Source: Nonomuraea cypriaca
Lineage (GTDB): Bacteria; Actinomycetota; Actinomycetes; Streptosporangiales; Streptosporangiaceae
Assembly: GCF_015645445.1 (NCBI RefSeq)
Contig: NZ_JADOGI010000075.1
Span: forward strand, 1-44,479
Length of the DNA: 44,479 nt
Direction: 5' to 3'
The notes beneath the pieces are model-generated. The model was not told the origin of the DNA and did not search any database. It saw only the letters and a program-made list of their open reading frames with translations. How positions within the stretch are numbered: position 1 is the stretch's first letter; each line of letters starts with the position of its first letter. Positions 33,219 to 42,153 of the stretch are shown in pieces. Both the position numbers and the translations under genes were made by a program.

Positions 33219-34046
33219 TCACTTGCCGCCGGTCGTGGCGATGCCTCGGATGAGGTAGCGCTGGCCGACGAGGAAGGCGAGGAAGACCGGTGCCAGGGAC
33301 ACCACGCTCATGGCGAACATGGATCCCCAGGAGGTGGAGACCGTGGCGTCGACGAACGAGCGCAGCGCCACCGGCACCGTGTACATCTCGGGGTCGGTCA
33401 GGTAGATGAGCTGGCTGAAGAAGTCGTTCCACGTCCAGATGAACGTGAAGATCACCGTGGTGGCCAGGGCCGGCGTCATCAGCGGCAGGATGATCCTGAC
33501 GAAGATGCGCGGATGGCCGCAGCCGTCGATCCTGGCCGCCTCGTCCAGCTCGCGGGGCAGTCCCCTGATGAACTGCACCATGAGGAAGACGAAGAACGCG
33601 TCCGTCGCCAGGAACTTCGGCACCACCAGCGGCAGGAACGTGTTCACCCAGTCGAGCTGGGAGAACATGATGTACTGCGGCACGATGATCACGTGGATCG
33701 GCAGCATGATCGTGCCCAGCATGATCGCGAACCACAGGCGCTTGCCGGTGAACTCGAGCCTGGCGAACGCGTACGCCGCCATCGAGCACGACAGCAGGTT
33801 GCCGATGACGCAGGCCAGCACGAGGATCGCCGAGTTCAGCAGGTAGTGGCCGAACGACGAGGTGAGCGCGGTCCAGCCCTCGGTGTAGTTCTGGGTCTGG
33901 AGGCTGTCGAGGATCAGGCCGGGACGGCGGAAGATCTCGTTGTTGGGGCGCAGGGAGCTGACCACCATCCACAACACGGGATAGAGCATGATCAGCGCCA
34001 GCAGGATGAGACCCGCGTGCTTGAGCGCCTTGCGGAGTTCAGTCAT
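33219..34046 (-). CDS. ABC sugar permease, MalG type
   Basis: A 275-residue permease with six transmembrane helices. The EAA loop ELDEAARIDGCGHPRIFVRIILPLM, which contacts the ATPase, is intact. It overlaps the end of the MalF-type gene by 8 nt and precedes the binding protein by 35 bp, so the three form one importer. Confidence 0.95.
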   Translation of the reverse strand: MTELRKALKHAGLILLALIMLYPVLWMVVSSLRPNNEIFRRPGLILDSLQTQNYTEGWTALTSSFGHYLLNSAILVLACVIGNLLSCSMAAYAFARLEFTGKRLWFAIMLGTIMLPIHVIIVPQYIMFSQLDWVNTFLPLVVPKFLATDAFFVFLMVQFIRGLPRELDEAARIDGCGHPRIFVRIILPLMTPALATTVIFTFIWTWNDFFSQLIYLTDPEMYTVPVALRSFVDATVSTSWGSMFAMSVVSLAPVFLAFLVGQRYLIRGIATTGGK

Positions 34047-34986
34047 CGTAAACGACCCAGAATTTGGCGGCCCAGAAGTTGACCGCGGTGAACCCGGCGA
34101 TGATCAGGAGCAGCAGCCAGGCGAGCGCGGAGGCGTATCCCATGTCGAAGTTGGCGAATCCGCGCTGGTACAGGTAGAGCGTGTAGAAGAGCGTCGAGTC
34201 CGACGGCCCGCCGCTGCCTCCGGAGACCACGAACGCCTGCGTGAACGACTGGAAGGCGTGGATGACCTGCAGCACCAGGTTGAAGAAGATGATCGGCGAC
34301 AACAACGGGATCGTGATCCGCCTGAACAGCGTCCACTTGCCCGCTCCGTCCGTGGCCGCGGCCTCGTAGTACATCGCGGGGATCTGGCGCAGGCCGGCCA
34401 GGAAGATGACCATCGGCGCGCCGAACGTCCACACGTTCAGGACGATCAGGGTCGACAGCGCCGTGTCCGGGTCGGAGATCCAGCCGCGGCCCTCGACCCC
34501 GATCGTGGCGAGGACCTGGTTGAACAGGCCGTCCGCGCCGAAGATCTGCCGCCACAGCACCGCGATGGCGACGCTCGACCCGAGCAGGGACGGCAGGTAG
34601 AACGCCGACCGGTAGAACGCCAGCCCGCGCAGGCCCCTGTCCAGCAGCAGCGCCAGCCCCAGCGCGCAGGCCAGTTGCAGCGGCACGGACACGACGACGT
34701 AGACCAGCGTGACGCCCAGCGCCTTGTGCAGCCGGGCGTCCGACAGCATGCGGGTGAAGTTGTCCAGGCCGTTGAAGGTGGGCGGCTGGATCAGGTTGTA
34801 GTCCGTGAAGCCCAGGATGAGCGAGGCGACGATGGGGCCTGCCGTGATCAGCAGCAGGCCCGCGAACCAGGGCAGCAGGAACACGAAAGCGGCCTTGTTG
34901 TCCTTCTTGCCGGTGTCTTGCCTGCCGCCGCCGAGGGGGCCGCCGCTGCCCTTGCGCATCCGCTGAAGCTCGCCGAGAGCGCTCAC
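34039..34986 (-). CDS. ABC sugar permease, MalF type
   Basis: A 315-residue permease, first gene of the carbohydrate operon. A charged N-terminal tail (about 1-30) is followed by six transmembrane helices and the EAA loop YYEAAATDGAGKWTLFRRITIPLLSP. It pairs with the MalG-type protein. It starts 66 bp downstream of the LacI-type operator and about 95 bp from the likely -10 box, leaving a leader that contains no other gene. Confidence 0.95.
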   Translation of the reverse strand: MSALGELQRMRKGSGGPLGGGRQDTGKKDNKAAFVFLLPWFAGLLLITAGPIVASLILGFTDYNLIQPPTFNGLDNFTRMLSDARLHKALGVTLVYVVVSVPLQLACALGLALLLDRGLRGLAFYRSAFYLPSLLGSSVAIAVLWRQIFGADGLFNQVLATIGVEGRGWISDPDTALSTLIVLNVWTFGAPMVIFLAGLRQIPAMYYEAAATDGAGKWTLFRRITIPLLSPIIFFNLVLQVIHAFQSFTQAFVVSGGSGGPSDSTLFYTLYLYQRGFANFDMGYASALAWLLLLIIAGFTAVNFWAAKFWVVYDD

Positions 34987-35065
34987 GCGGGCCTCCTCGA
35001 CGTGATCATCGCATGACCTTTCTGCACCACGGGCCGCGAGTCCGACGGGTCCGGGTAGGGGGTTG

Positions 35066-35110
35066 GGAAAACGTATTCCGCAGTTTGCACGCGTGTTACG
35101 CGGGCGTCAA
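35066..35110 (-). promoter_or_regulatory. Promoter and LacI-type operator of the carbohydrate operon
   Basis: On the minus strand TTGACG (35105-35110), a 17-bp spacer and CAAACT (35082-35087) form a promoter. Directly after it GGAAAACGTATTCC (35066-35079) is an imperfect palindrome with the central CG at 35072-35073 characteristic of LacI-family operators. It covers the expected transcription start, so binding should block initiation. Confidence 0.72.
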
Positions 35111-35149
35111 GAGTGCTGATGGAGAACTGTGCGACCCGAGCGTCCCGAA

Positions 35150-36193
35150 TCAGCGCAGGCGATCGTAGCGGGGCCGGGTGCTGTCGCGCACGAGCAGCCG
35201 CCCTTCGGCGACCAGCCGCCTCGGCCGCGTCGCCGGGCTCAGCGCGAGCCTGATCGCCTCGGCACCGGCGTGCGCCAGCGGAAGCGCCACGGTCGTCAGC
35301 CGCGGCGTCACGTCGGCGGCGAGCGGTATGTCGTCGATGCCCGTGACGGAGACGTCCGCGGGAACGTCGACGCCGGCCGCCCGCAGCGCCGACAGCGCGC
35401 CGACGGCGATGACGTCGTTGACGGCGAGGATCGCCTCTCTCCCGTCCAGGCCCTCGCCGGCCAGCGACCGCGCGGCGTCGTATCCGCCCTGGCGGCTGAC
35501 CTCGCCGTGCATGACGCGGATGGCACGCCGGTCGAGGCCGCCGGACACCAGTCCTTCGACGCAACCCGCGGTGCGGGCGGCCATGTTGCCCAGCTCTTCC
35601 CGGCCGGCGAAGATCACGACCCGCCGGTGCCCGGTCTCGGCGACATGGGCGCCCGCGGCGCGGCCGGCGGCGTGATCGTCGAAGCCGATGGAGTCGAAGG
35701 ACAGGTTGGTCTCGCCGACCACGACGACCCTCCCGCCTTCCCGTTCGTACAGCAGGAGCTCCTTGCGCAGCCGTCCCTCGAACTCCTCGGCCGTGAACCT
35801 GTTCGAGGTCAGGACGAGCGCGCGCGGGCGCAGAGAGCGCAGCACGCGGACGGTCTCGATCTGCCGCTCGGGGGCGCCCATGGTCGAGGAGACGGTGACG
35901 AGCGCGCCTGCGGTGCGCGCCTGGCGTTCCATGGCGGCGACCACCAGGCCCATGGACGGTGTCGTGAGGTCGTCGGCGATGAGCGCGATCGAGTCGCTCG
36001 CCCGGCGCATCGCCCTGGCGGAGGCGTCGGCGGTGTAACGCAGCGTGGCCGCCGCGGCCAGGACCCGGGCCTCGTATTCCGGCGCCACCTTGCGAGTGCT
36101 GCCGTTCAGCACCCGTGACGCGGTGGCCACCGACACTCCGGCGGCCGCGGCCACCTGATGCAGCGTGACCGTGGGTCTCGCCGCGTGAGGCAT
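35150..36193 (-). CDS. LacI-family transcriptional regulator (upstream end of sugar locus)
   Basis: A 347-residue LacI/GalR regulator starting at the ATG at 36191-36193, which has GAAGGA nine bases upstream. The helix-turn-helix TLHQVAAAAGVSVATASRVLNG is at about residues 10-31. The ligand domain is about 35-40% like the LacI at 24360-25421 by eye, so the two may be duplicates with different sensors. It is 163 bp before the operon start, in the same direction, and the operator at 35066-35079 is its most obvious target. Confidence 0.94.
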   Translation of the reverse strand: MPHAARPTVTLHQVAAAAGVSVATASRVLNGSTRKVAPEYEARVLAAAATLRYTADASARAMRRASDSIALIADDLTTPSMGLVVAAMERQARTAGALVTVSSTMGAPERQIETVRVLRSLRPRALVLTSNRFTAEEFEGRLRKELLLYEREGGRVVVVGETNLSFDSIGFDDHAAGRAAGAHVAETGHRRVVIFAGREELGNMAARTAGCVEGLVSGGLDRRAIRVMHGEVSRQGGYDAARSLAGEGLDGREAILAVNDVIAVGALSALRAAGVDVPADVSVTGIDDIPLAADVTPRLTTVALPLAHAGAEAIRLALSPATRPRRLVAEGRLLVRDSTRPRYDRLR

Positions 36194-36317
36194 CCGCTTG
36201 CGTCCTTCCCCGTGGGCGATCCGGCCGACATGAAGCGTACTGGACGCACCGGGCGCTGACCCGGCGGCTAACCGTCTCAAAGGCAGATGATCCGTACCAC
36301 AGACGTATGCTTGACAT

Positions 36318-36836
36318 ATGAGCATCGAGAAGCCGGCGCCCGTGCCCACGGCCGAGGGGGACTTCGGCTGGTCTCTCGGCGTGTTGTTGCGGGCGTTCCA
36401 CGGCTCGCTGGTGGAGGTGCTCGGCGATCTGCCGCACGGGCCACGCGGTTACCAGACGCTGTCCACCGTGGTGCACGGCGATCAGCCGAGCCAGCTCGCG
36501 CTGGCCGCGCATCTGGGCATCGATCGGACCGTGATGACCTATCTCATCGACGACCTGGTCCAGGCGGGCCTGGTGGAGCGGCGGCTCAACCCTGCCGACC
36601 GGCGGCAGCGCAAGATCGTCGCCACGGACGAAGGCGCCGCCACGCTGCGTGACCTGGAGCGCCGGGTGCGGGAGGTCGAGGACATGGTCCTGGGCACGCT
36701 GAGCCCGGCCGAGCGTGACGTCCTGCGCGCGCTGCTGCGGCGGGTGGCCTGCGGCGTGGCCGACATCGAGCCGGCCACCGATCCGTGCGCGGTGGCCGAG
36801 GAGATGCTCGGCCAGGACTCGCCCGCCACCCGCTGA
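36318..36836 (+). CDS. MarR-family transcriptional regulator
   Basis: A 172-residue winged-helix MarR regulator: helix-turn-helix SQLALAAHLGIDRTVMTYLIDDLVQAGLVERR (about 58-90) and wing LNPADRRQRKIVATDEG. Dimerisation helices lie at both ends. It precedes the flavin/F420 oxidoreductase and FAD oxidase genes on the same strand and is likely to control them through the palindrome at 36888-36901. A TTGACATATG immediately at its own start suggests autoregulation, less certain. Confidence 0.93.
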   Translation: MSIEKPAPVPTAEGDFGWSLGVLLRAFHGSLVEVLGDLPHGPRGYQTLSTVVHGDQPSQLALAAHLGIDRTVMTYLIDDLVQAGLVERRLNPADRRQRKIVATDEGAATLRDLERRVREVEDMVLGTLSPAERDVLRALLRRVACGVADIEPATDPCAVAEEMLGQDSPATR

Positions 36837-36881
36837 TCAGCCCCTGAACGCGTGCGGGAATAGCCGGGCAAAACGTGTGGT

Positions 36882-36909
36882 TTGACAACACATCTTGTTT
36901 ACATACAGT
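36882..36909 (+). promoter_or_regulatory. Promoter with MarR-type operator
   Basis: TTGACA (36882-36887), 16-bp spacer and TACAGT (36904-36909) form a clear promoter for the oxidoreductase pair. The palindrome ACAA-6-TTGT (36887-36900) fills the spacer and is a plausible MarR site. Confidence 0.7.
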
Positions 36910-36947
36910 TTGTCGAGCCACGCGTCTGTGACGCGGAGGGGGACACC

Positions 36948-37847
36948 ATGCCCGACTACGGCCACGATCTGATCTTCGGCTCGTTCATCACTCCCGCCGA
37001 CGCCGCGCCGAAACAGGTGCTCGACCTCGCGGTGGGGTCCGAGGCCGCGGGGCTGGACCTGGTGACGTTCCAGGACCACCCGTACCAGCCCGCCTTCCTC
37101 GACACCTGGACGCTGCTGTCCTACGTCGCCGCCCGCACCGAGCGGATCCACCTGTCGGGCAACGTGATCAACCTGCCCCTGCGCCCGCCCGCCGTGCTCG
37201 CCCGCGCGGCGGCCAGCCTGGACCTGCTCAGCGACGGCCGGTTCGAGCTGGGGATGGGCGCGGGCGGGTTCTGGGACGCCATCGAGGCGATGGGCGGGCG
37301 CCGCCTGACCCCGGGCCAGGGCGTCGACGCGCTCAGCGAGGCGATCGACGTCATCCGCGGCGTCTGGGACGCCGGCAACCGGACCCGGCTGCGCGTGGAC
37401 GGTCAGTACTACCAGGTCGACGGCGCCAAGCGGGGGCCGGCGCCGGCGCACGACATCGGCATCTGGCTGGGTGCGTACAAGCCGCGCATGTTGCGGCTGG
37501 TCGGCGGCAAGGCCGACGGGTGGCTGCCGTCGCTGCCCTACATGAAGAGCCTGGACCAGCTCGCGGAGAGCAACGCGATCATCGACGAGGCCGCGGCCGA
37601 GGCCGGGCGCGACCCCGGCGCGGTGCGGCGGCTGCTCAACGTCAGCGGCAGGTTCGGCGAGCAGGACGGCCGGCTCCTGTCCGGCCCGCCGCGGCTGTGG
37701 GCCGGGCAACTCGCCGAGCTCACCCTCCAGTACGGCTTCAGCGCCTACGTCCTCATGAGCGACGACCCGGGCATGATCCAGACCTTCGGCCAGGAGGTCG
37801 CGCCGGCCACGCGCGAACTCGTCGCCGCCGAGCGAACGGCCAAGTGA
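36948..37847 (+). CDS. LLM-class (luciferase-like) flavin/F420-dependent oxidoreductase
   Basis: A 299-residue luciferase-like TIM-barrel enzyme. The start MPDYGHDLIFGSF follows GGAGGGGG at 7 nt. Segments LVTFQDHPYQ, RIHLSGNVINLPLRPPAVLARAAASLDLLSDGRFELGMGAG and GKADGWLPSL are typical of the F420- or FMN-binding actinobacterial subfamily. Reaction unknown. It is followed with a stop-start overlap by a BBE-type FAD oxidase, so a two-step oxidative or detoxifying route under MarR control is likely. Confidence 0.92.
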   Translation: MPDYGHDLIFGSFITPADAAPKQVLDLAVGSEAAGLDLVTFQDHPYQPAFLDTWTLLSYVAARTERIHLSGNVINLPLRPPAVLARAAASLDLLSDGRFELGMGAGGFWDAIEAMGGRRLTPGQGVDALSEAIDVIRGVWDAGNRTRLRVDGQYYQVDGAKRGPAPAHDIGIWLGAYKPRMLRLVGGKADGWLPSLPYMKSLDQLAESNAIIDEAAAEAGRDPGAVRRLLNVSGRFGEQDGRLLSGPPRLWAGQLAELTLQYGFSAYVLMSDDPGMIQTFGQEVAPATRELVAAERTAK

Positions 37848-37849
37848 CG

Positions 37850-39190
37850 ATGGACCACGCTTCCACCCTGCGGGCCGGCCGGCACGCGGGCATCGACTAC
37901 GACGGCGTACCCGCTCATCTGACGGCGATCGAGCCGGGCGACGTCGGCTACGCCCACGTCCGCTCCACCTACCTGCGCGGCGGGTCGCCCGGCCTGGTCC
38001 TGCGCCCGGGCACGCCCGCCGAGGTCGCCGACGCCCTGGCCTTCGCCCGCGCCCAGCCGGTGAAGCTGTCGTTACGCAGCGGCGGTCACGGGATCAGCGG
38101 CCGATCGACCAACCACGGCGGCATCGTCCTCGACGTCTCCCGATTGAACGCCATCGAGGTGCTGGACGAGCGCACCCGCCGGGTCCGTCTCGGTCCCGGC
38201 GCGCGCTGGAGCGACGTGGCGCGGGCCCTGGCGCCGTACGGCTGGGCGCTCAGCTCGGGCGACTACGGCGGCGTGGGCGTCGGCGGGCTGGCCACCGCCG
38301 GCGGCATCGGCTGGCTTGTACGCGAGCACGGCCTGACCATCGACCACCTGCGCGCGGTGGACATGGTGCTGGCCGAGGGCTCGCGGGTGCGGGCGAGCGA
38401 CGACGAGAACGCCGAGCTGTTCTGGGCCGTGCGGGGCGCCGGGGCCAACTTCGGCATCGTGACCGCGTTCGAGTTCGAGGCGTACGAGGTGGGCGAGGTG
38501 GGGTTCGCCCGGTTCGTCGTGGACGCCACCGACACGGCGGGCTTCCTGGGGCGCTGGGGGGCCGCGATCGAGGCCGCGCCCCGCGACGTGACCGGCTCCC
38601 TCGTCATCGGGCGTCCCCGGCCGGGGCAGCCGGTGATCGCCCAGGTCATGACGGTCGTCGACGCCGGCGACGCCGAGACGGTCCTCAGCCGCCTGCAGCC
38701 CATCGCCGCCGCCGCGCCGCTGCTCGACCACGACATCCGGATCACGCCGTACGCGGCGATCATGCACGTGCCGCCCGGCGCGCACGACGGCCACGGCGAG
38801 CCGGTGGCCCGCTCCGCGCTCGCCGACCACCTCACCCCCGAACTGGCCGAGGCGGCCGCCCGCCTGATCATGAGCGGCGAGTCATACTTTTTCCAGATCC
38901 GCGCGGTCGGTGGGGCGGCGTCCGACATCGCCCCGGACGCGACCGCGTACGCGGGCCGGTCGGCCAACTTCCAACTCGTCGCCATGGGCTCCAGCCGTGC
39001 CCGCCTGGACCCGGCCTGGGACGCGATGCGGCGGCACTTCTCCGGGATCTACATCAACTTCGAGACGGACCTGCGACCCGGACGCCTGCACGACGCCTTC
39101 CCGGAGGACACCCTGCGGCGGCTGCGCGCGCTCAAACGCCGCCACGACCCGGACAACGTCTTCCGCGACAACTTCAACATCACTCCATGA
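37850..39190 (+). CDS. FAD-binding BBE-type oxidoreductase
   Basis: A 446-residue berberine-bridge-enzyme-like flavoprotein. The FAD-binding PCMH domain contains RSGGHGISGRS, whose H80 is the expected covalent FAD attachment. The usual second anchor cysteine is absent (GVGVGGLATAGGIGWL), so flavin linkage should be single. The C-terminal HDPDNVFRDNFNI is the BBE motif. I use the ATG at 37850; a GTG at 37844 overlaps the previous stop and is possible. Members oxidise alcohols, sugars or natural products with O2. Converges on the GNAT gene. Confidence 0.93.
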   Translation: MDHASTLRAGRHAGIDYDGVPAHLTAIEPGDVGYAHVRSTYLRGGSPGLVLRPGTPAEVADALAFARAQPVKLSLRSGGHGISGRSTNHGGIVLDVSRLNAIEVLDERTRRVRLGPGARWSDVARALAPYGWALSSGDYGGVGVGGLATAGGIGWLVREHGLTIDHLRAVDMVLAEGSRVRASDDENAELFWAVRGAGANFGIVTAFEFEAYEVGEVGFARFVVDATDTAGFLGRWGAAIEAAPRDVTGSLVIGRPRPGQPVIAQVMTVVDAGDAETVLSRLQPIAAAAPLLDHDIRITPYAAIMHVPPGAHDGHGEPVARSALADHLTPELAEAAARLIMSGESYFFQIRAVGGAASDIAPDATAYAGRSANFQLVAMGSSRARLDPAWDAMRRHFSGIYINFETDLRPGRLHDAFPEDTLRRLRALKRRHDPDNVFRDNFNITP

Positions 39191-39197
39191 GCACGCC

Positions 39198-39725
39198 TCA
39201 CGTCAGCTCCGACTCCAGCAGGCCCATCATGAGGAGGTCGTGCCGCTCCCCCCGGGCGCGGAACGCCTCCCTGCGCCTGCCCTCCTCGACGAAGCCGGCC
39301 TTCGTGTACGCGCGCACGGCCGCGGTGTTGCCGGCGACCACCCAGAGCGTCACCCGGTGCAGGCCCATCTCCTCGAAGGCGTACCCGCAGATCACCCGCA
39401 CCGCGTCGGTCGCGTAGCCGCTGCCCCAGTGGCCGCGGTCGCCGATGGCGATGCTCTGCAGGGTGGCCTCGCCGTTGATGAAGTCGGTGTCGCCGAGTGC
39501 GACATATCCGATCAGCTTCCCGCCGTCGAGCGTCTCGATGCCGAGCACCATCTGCTCGAACGTGTTACGCGGCCGGTTCGCACCCTTGTCCATGTTCTGG
39601 GCGAGGGAGATGGGCGGCGCGACGTCCATCCACCGGCCCACCTCGGGATCGTGGTACCAGCGCCACATGGCCTCGCTGTCGGCCGGTTCGAGGGCTCGCA
39701 GGCGTACGCGCTCTCCGGTCAGCAT
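39198..39725 (-). CDS. GNAT-family N-acetyltransferase (RimJ/RimL-like)
   Basis: A 175-residue acetyltransferase. It begins MLTGERVRLRALEPADSEAMW, the usual opening of the RimJ/RimL group, and has the acetyl-CoA loop IAIGDRGHWGSGYATDAVRVI (motif A) and GNTAAVRAYTKAGFVEEG (motif B). Acceptors may be a protein N-terminus or a small amine; sequence cannot decide. Monocistronic, ending 8 bp from the convergent FAD oxidase stop. Confidence 0.93.
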   Translation of the reverse strand: MLTGERVRLRALEPADSEAMWRWYHDPEVGRWMDVAPPISLAQNMDKGANRPRNTFEQMVLGIETLDGGKLIGYVALGDTDFINGEATLQSIAIGDRGHWGSGYATDAVRVICGYAFEEMGLHRVTLWVVAGNTAAVRAYTKAGFVEEGRRREAFRARGERHDLLMMGLLESELT

Positions 39726-39877
39726 GGGGATCTCCTAACGATCGACCGCTCTCCTCTACCAAGGCCGGGACGCGCGAGGCAAAGGGTTTTCACCCAGAGA
39801 GCATCGCGACGGTCAGGAATTCTCCCAGGTCATCGGTACAATGTGCCCGAAGTCCGCATAAGCGGCGGGGGGTCTTG

Positions 39878-39928
39878 ATGGCGAGCTTCATAGGCGTTCA
39901 CCGGGCGAGGCGCGATGAACGGCGATGA
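39878..39928 (+). CDS. Possible 16-residue leader peptide (uORF)
   Basis: An ATG at 39878 follows GGGGGG at 5 nt and opens a 16-codon, Arg-rich frame whose TGA (39926-39928) lies just inside the PAS-phosphatase gene (ATG at 39915). Its overlap could couple or tune translation. Short frames arise by chance, so confidence is low. Confidence 0.3.
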   Translation: MASFIGVHRARRDERR

Positions 39929-41912
39929 CGCGGCCTCGCCTGCGATCATCACGGTCGACGCCGACGGCACCGTGACCGGATGGACGCGCGCCGCCCAGGA
40001 ACTGCTCGGCTACCCCGCCTCGGAGGTGCTCAACCGGTCCGGCGCGATGCTGCTCATGCCCTCGGACCGCGTTGCGGCCGGGAGCCTCGGGGAGCACTGG
40101 TCGGGCCTGGTCGAGGCGCGCCACCGCGACGGCAGCCGGGTCCTGGTGCACGTCCAAGGCAGCCGGCTGCACGCCGACGAGGCGCGTGGCGGCTGGTGCC
40201 TGTCGGCGACCGAGGTGCGGTCGGACGCCTCGGGGGAGACCATCCGGGGACCGCTCATCGACCGATCCCCGGCGGCCATGGCGATCTGGGATCGTGACCT
40301 GCGCTGCGTCTGGCTGAACGAGACGGCGAAGCGTCTGGAGGAGATCTTCCCCTTCGTCCAGCTCGGACGGCGACTGGAGGCGACGGACTTCAGGACCGAC
40401 GCCGTGCGAACCGTGATGCGGCGGGTGCTCGCCAGCGGGGTGCCCATGATCGACCGCGAATACCGCTGGACCTCGCCGGACGAGCGCGCGAATCGTACGT
40501 ACTCCAGCTCATTCTTCCGCTTCGAAGGCGTGGACGGGTGGCCGCTGGGCGTGTGCACGCTGACCCTGGACGTCACCCACAGCCGGGCGCGCGAGCACCT
40601 GGCGCTGCTCGGCGAGGCCAGCACTCGGATCGGCAGCAGTCTCGACGTCATGCGGTCCGCGCAGGAGGTGGCGGATCTGACCGTGCCGTTCCTCGCCGAC
40701 TACGTCACGGTCGATCTCGCCGAGTCGGTCCTGCCCGGCGGCGAGCCCCTGCAACGCCTGGTCGCCTCGGAGGTGAGCATCCCCGTGTTCCGCCGCGCGG
40801 GCGTCGCCTCGATCCACCCCGACCTGCGCGAATCCCTCTGGGGGCGTGGGCAGGCGGTCTACGTCCCGCCGCTCTCGCCCTTCACCCAGGTCCTGTCCTC
40901 GGGACGCTCCCATTACGAACCGGTGCTGGACACCTCGCCGGGCACCTGGCTCGACGACGACCCGGACCGGGCGAAGACCATCCGCGCCACCGGCATGCAC
41001 AGCTTGATGATCGTGCCGCTGCGGTCCCGTGGCGAGGTGCTGGGCATCGCCGTGTTCGTACGCACCGACAACCCGGCGCCGTTCACGAAGGACGACCTGA
41101 TCCTCGCCGAGGAGCTCGCCAACCGCGCCGCGATGAGCCTGGACAACGCGCGCCAGTACACCCGCGAACGCACCACCGCCCTCGCGCTGCAGCGCAACCT
41201 CCTGCCGCGCCGGCTGATGGGCGGCAGGGCGGTCGAGGTGGCCTCGCGCTACCTGCCCTCCGATCTCCACGACGGCGTCGGCGGCGACTGGTACGACGTC
41301 ATCCCGCTGCGCGACGACCGGGTCGCCCTGGTCGTCGGCGACGTGACGGGGCACGGCATCAACGCCGCGGCGACCATGGGGCGGCTGCGCACCGCCGTGC
41401 GCACGCTCGCGTACCTGGATCTCCCGCCTGACGAGCTGCTCACCCACCTCGACGACCTGGTCGTACGCCTGATGGACGAGGACTACGGCGCCGAGGGCTT
41501 CCCGCGCGACGCCATGGGAGCCACCTGCGTGTACGTCGTCTACGACCCGGCCACCCGGCGCTGCACCATGGCCCGCGCCGGGCACCCGCCGCCTGCCGTC
41601 GTGGACCCGTCCGGCCGGGTCACCTTCCCCCGCGTGCCCGGCGGCGCCCCGATCGGCGTCGGGCTCGGCGCCTTCGAGTCCATCGATCTCGAACTCTCCG
41701 AGGGCAGCCTGATCGTCCTCTACACGGACGGCCTGATCGAGACCCGCGAGGCCGACATCGACGTGGGCATGGGCCGCCTCGGCGCCGTACTGGCCGAGGC
41801 CACGGGACCGCTGGAGCCCCTGTGCGGCGCCGTGATCGACGCCATGACCGGGGGGTCGTCCGTCGATGACGACGTCGCCCTCGTCATCGCCCGCACCCGC
41901 GGGTCGTCCTGA
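39915..41912 (+). CDS. PAS-PAS-GAF SpoIIE-type PP2C protein phosphatase
   Basis: A 665-residue cytoplasmic signalling protein: two PAS domains (about 5-105 and 115-225), a GAF domain (about 230-420) and a SpoIIE/PP2C phosphatase domain (about 425-660). PP2C metal residues appear in GGDWYDVIPL and VVGDVTGHGINAAATMG, with the DDDVALVIAR end. Such proteins dephosphorylate anti-sigma antagonists in response to sensed signals. A plausible -10 TACAAT is at 39837-39842; an upstream leader frame overlaps the start. No partner anti-sigma gene is adjacent. Confidence 0.93.
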   Translation: MNGDDAASPAIITVDADGTVTGWTRAAQELLGYPASEVLNRSGAMLLMPSDRVAAGSLGEHWSGLVEARHRDGSRVLVHVQGSRLHADEARGGWCLSATEVRSDASGETIRGPLIDRSPAAMAIWDRDLRCVWLNETAKRLEEIFPFVQLGRRLEATDFRTDAVRTVMRRVLASGVPMIDREYRWTSPDERANRTYSSSFFRFEGVDGWPLGVCTLTLDVTHSRAREHLALLGEASTRIGSSLDVMRSAQEVADLTVPFLADYVTVDLAESVLPGGEPLQRLVASEVSIPVFRRAGVASIHPDLRESLWGRGQAVYVPPLSPFTQVLSSGRSHYEPVLDTSPGTWLDDDPDRAKTIRATGMHSLMIVPLRSRGEVLGIAVFVRTDNPAPFTKDDLILAEELANRAAMSLDNARQYTRERTTALALQRNLLPRRLMGGRAVEVASRYLPSDLHDGVGGDWYDVIPLRDDRVALVVGDVTGHGINAAATMGRLRTAVRTLAYLDLPPDELLTHLDDLVVRLMDEDYGAEGFPRDAMGATCVYVVYDPATRRCTMARAGHPPPAVVDPSGRVTFPRVPGGAPIGVGLGAFESIDLELSEGSLIVLYTDGLIETREADIDVGMGRLGAVLAEATGPLEPLCGAVIDAMTGGSSVDDDVALVIARTRGSS

Positions 41913-42153
41913 ACTCGGCTTCTCCCGAGCGTCGTTCCGGCCGCTCCCAACCACCGGTTACCGGCCTTCAGTGCCCGGCCGGCGGAGGTCGTGTGGTCGT
42001 CCGGCCCCACCCGGCGAAAGCCGCGTGCGGCCGGGCGTGTCTTGCCCAATTCATGAGAAGGCCCTAACGCGTCTCCAACGCAGTCCCCACGCCGAATCGG
42101 GATCCTTCTTGTGCCGGGCAGACCGCCCGCCCCCGCTGACGAAGGGTCTCGAC
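41913..42153. other. Intergenic region
   Basis: 241 bp without a convincing gene; a short CTCGG-5-CCGAG-type hairpin near 41914-41930 may end the phosphatase transcript. The region must contain the promoter of the secreted protein gene, not located with confidence. Confidence 0.4.
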
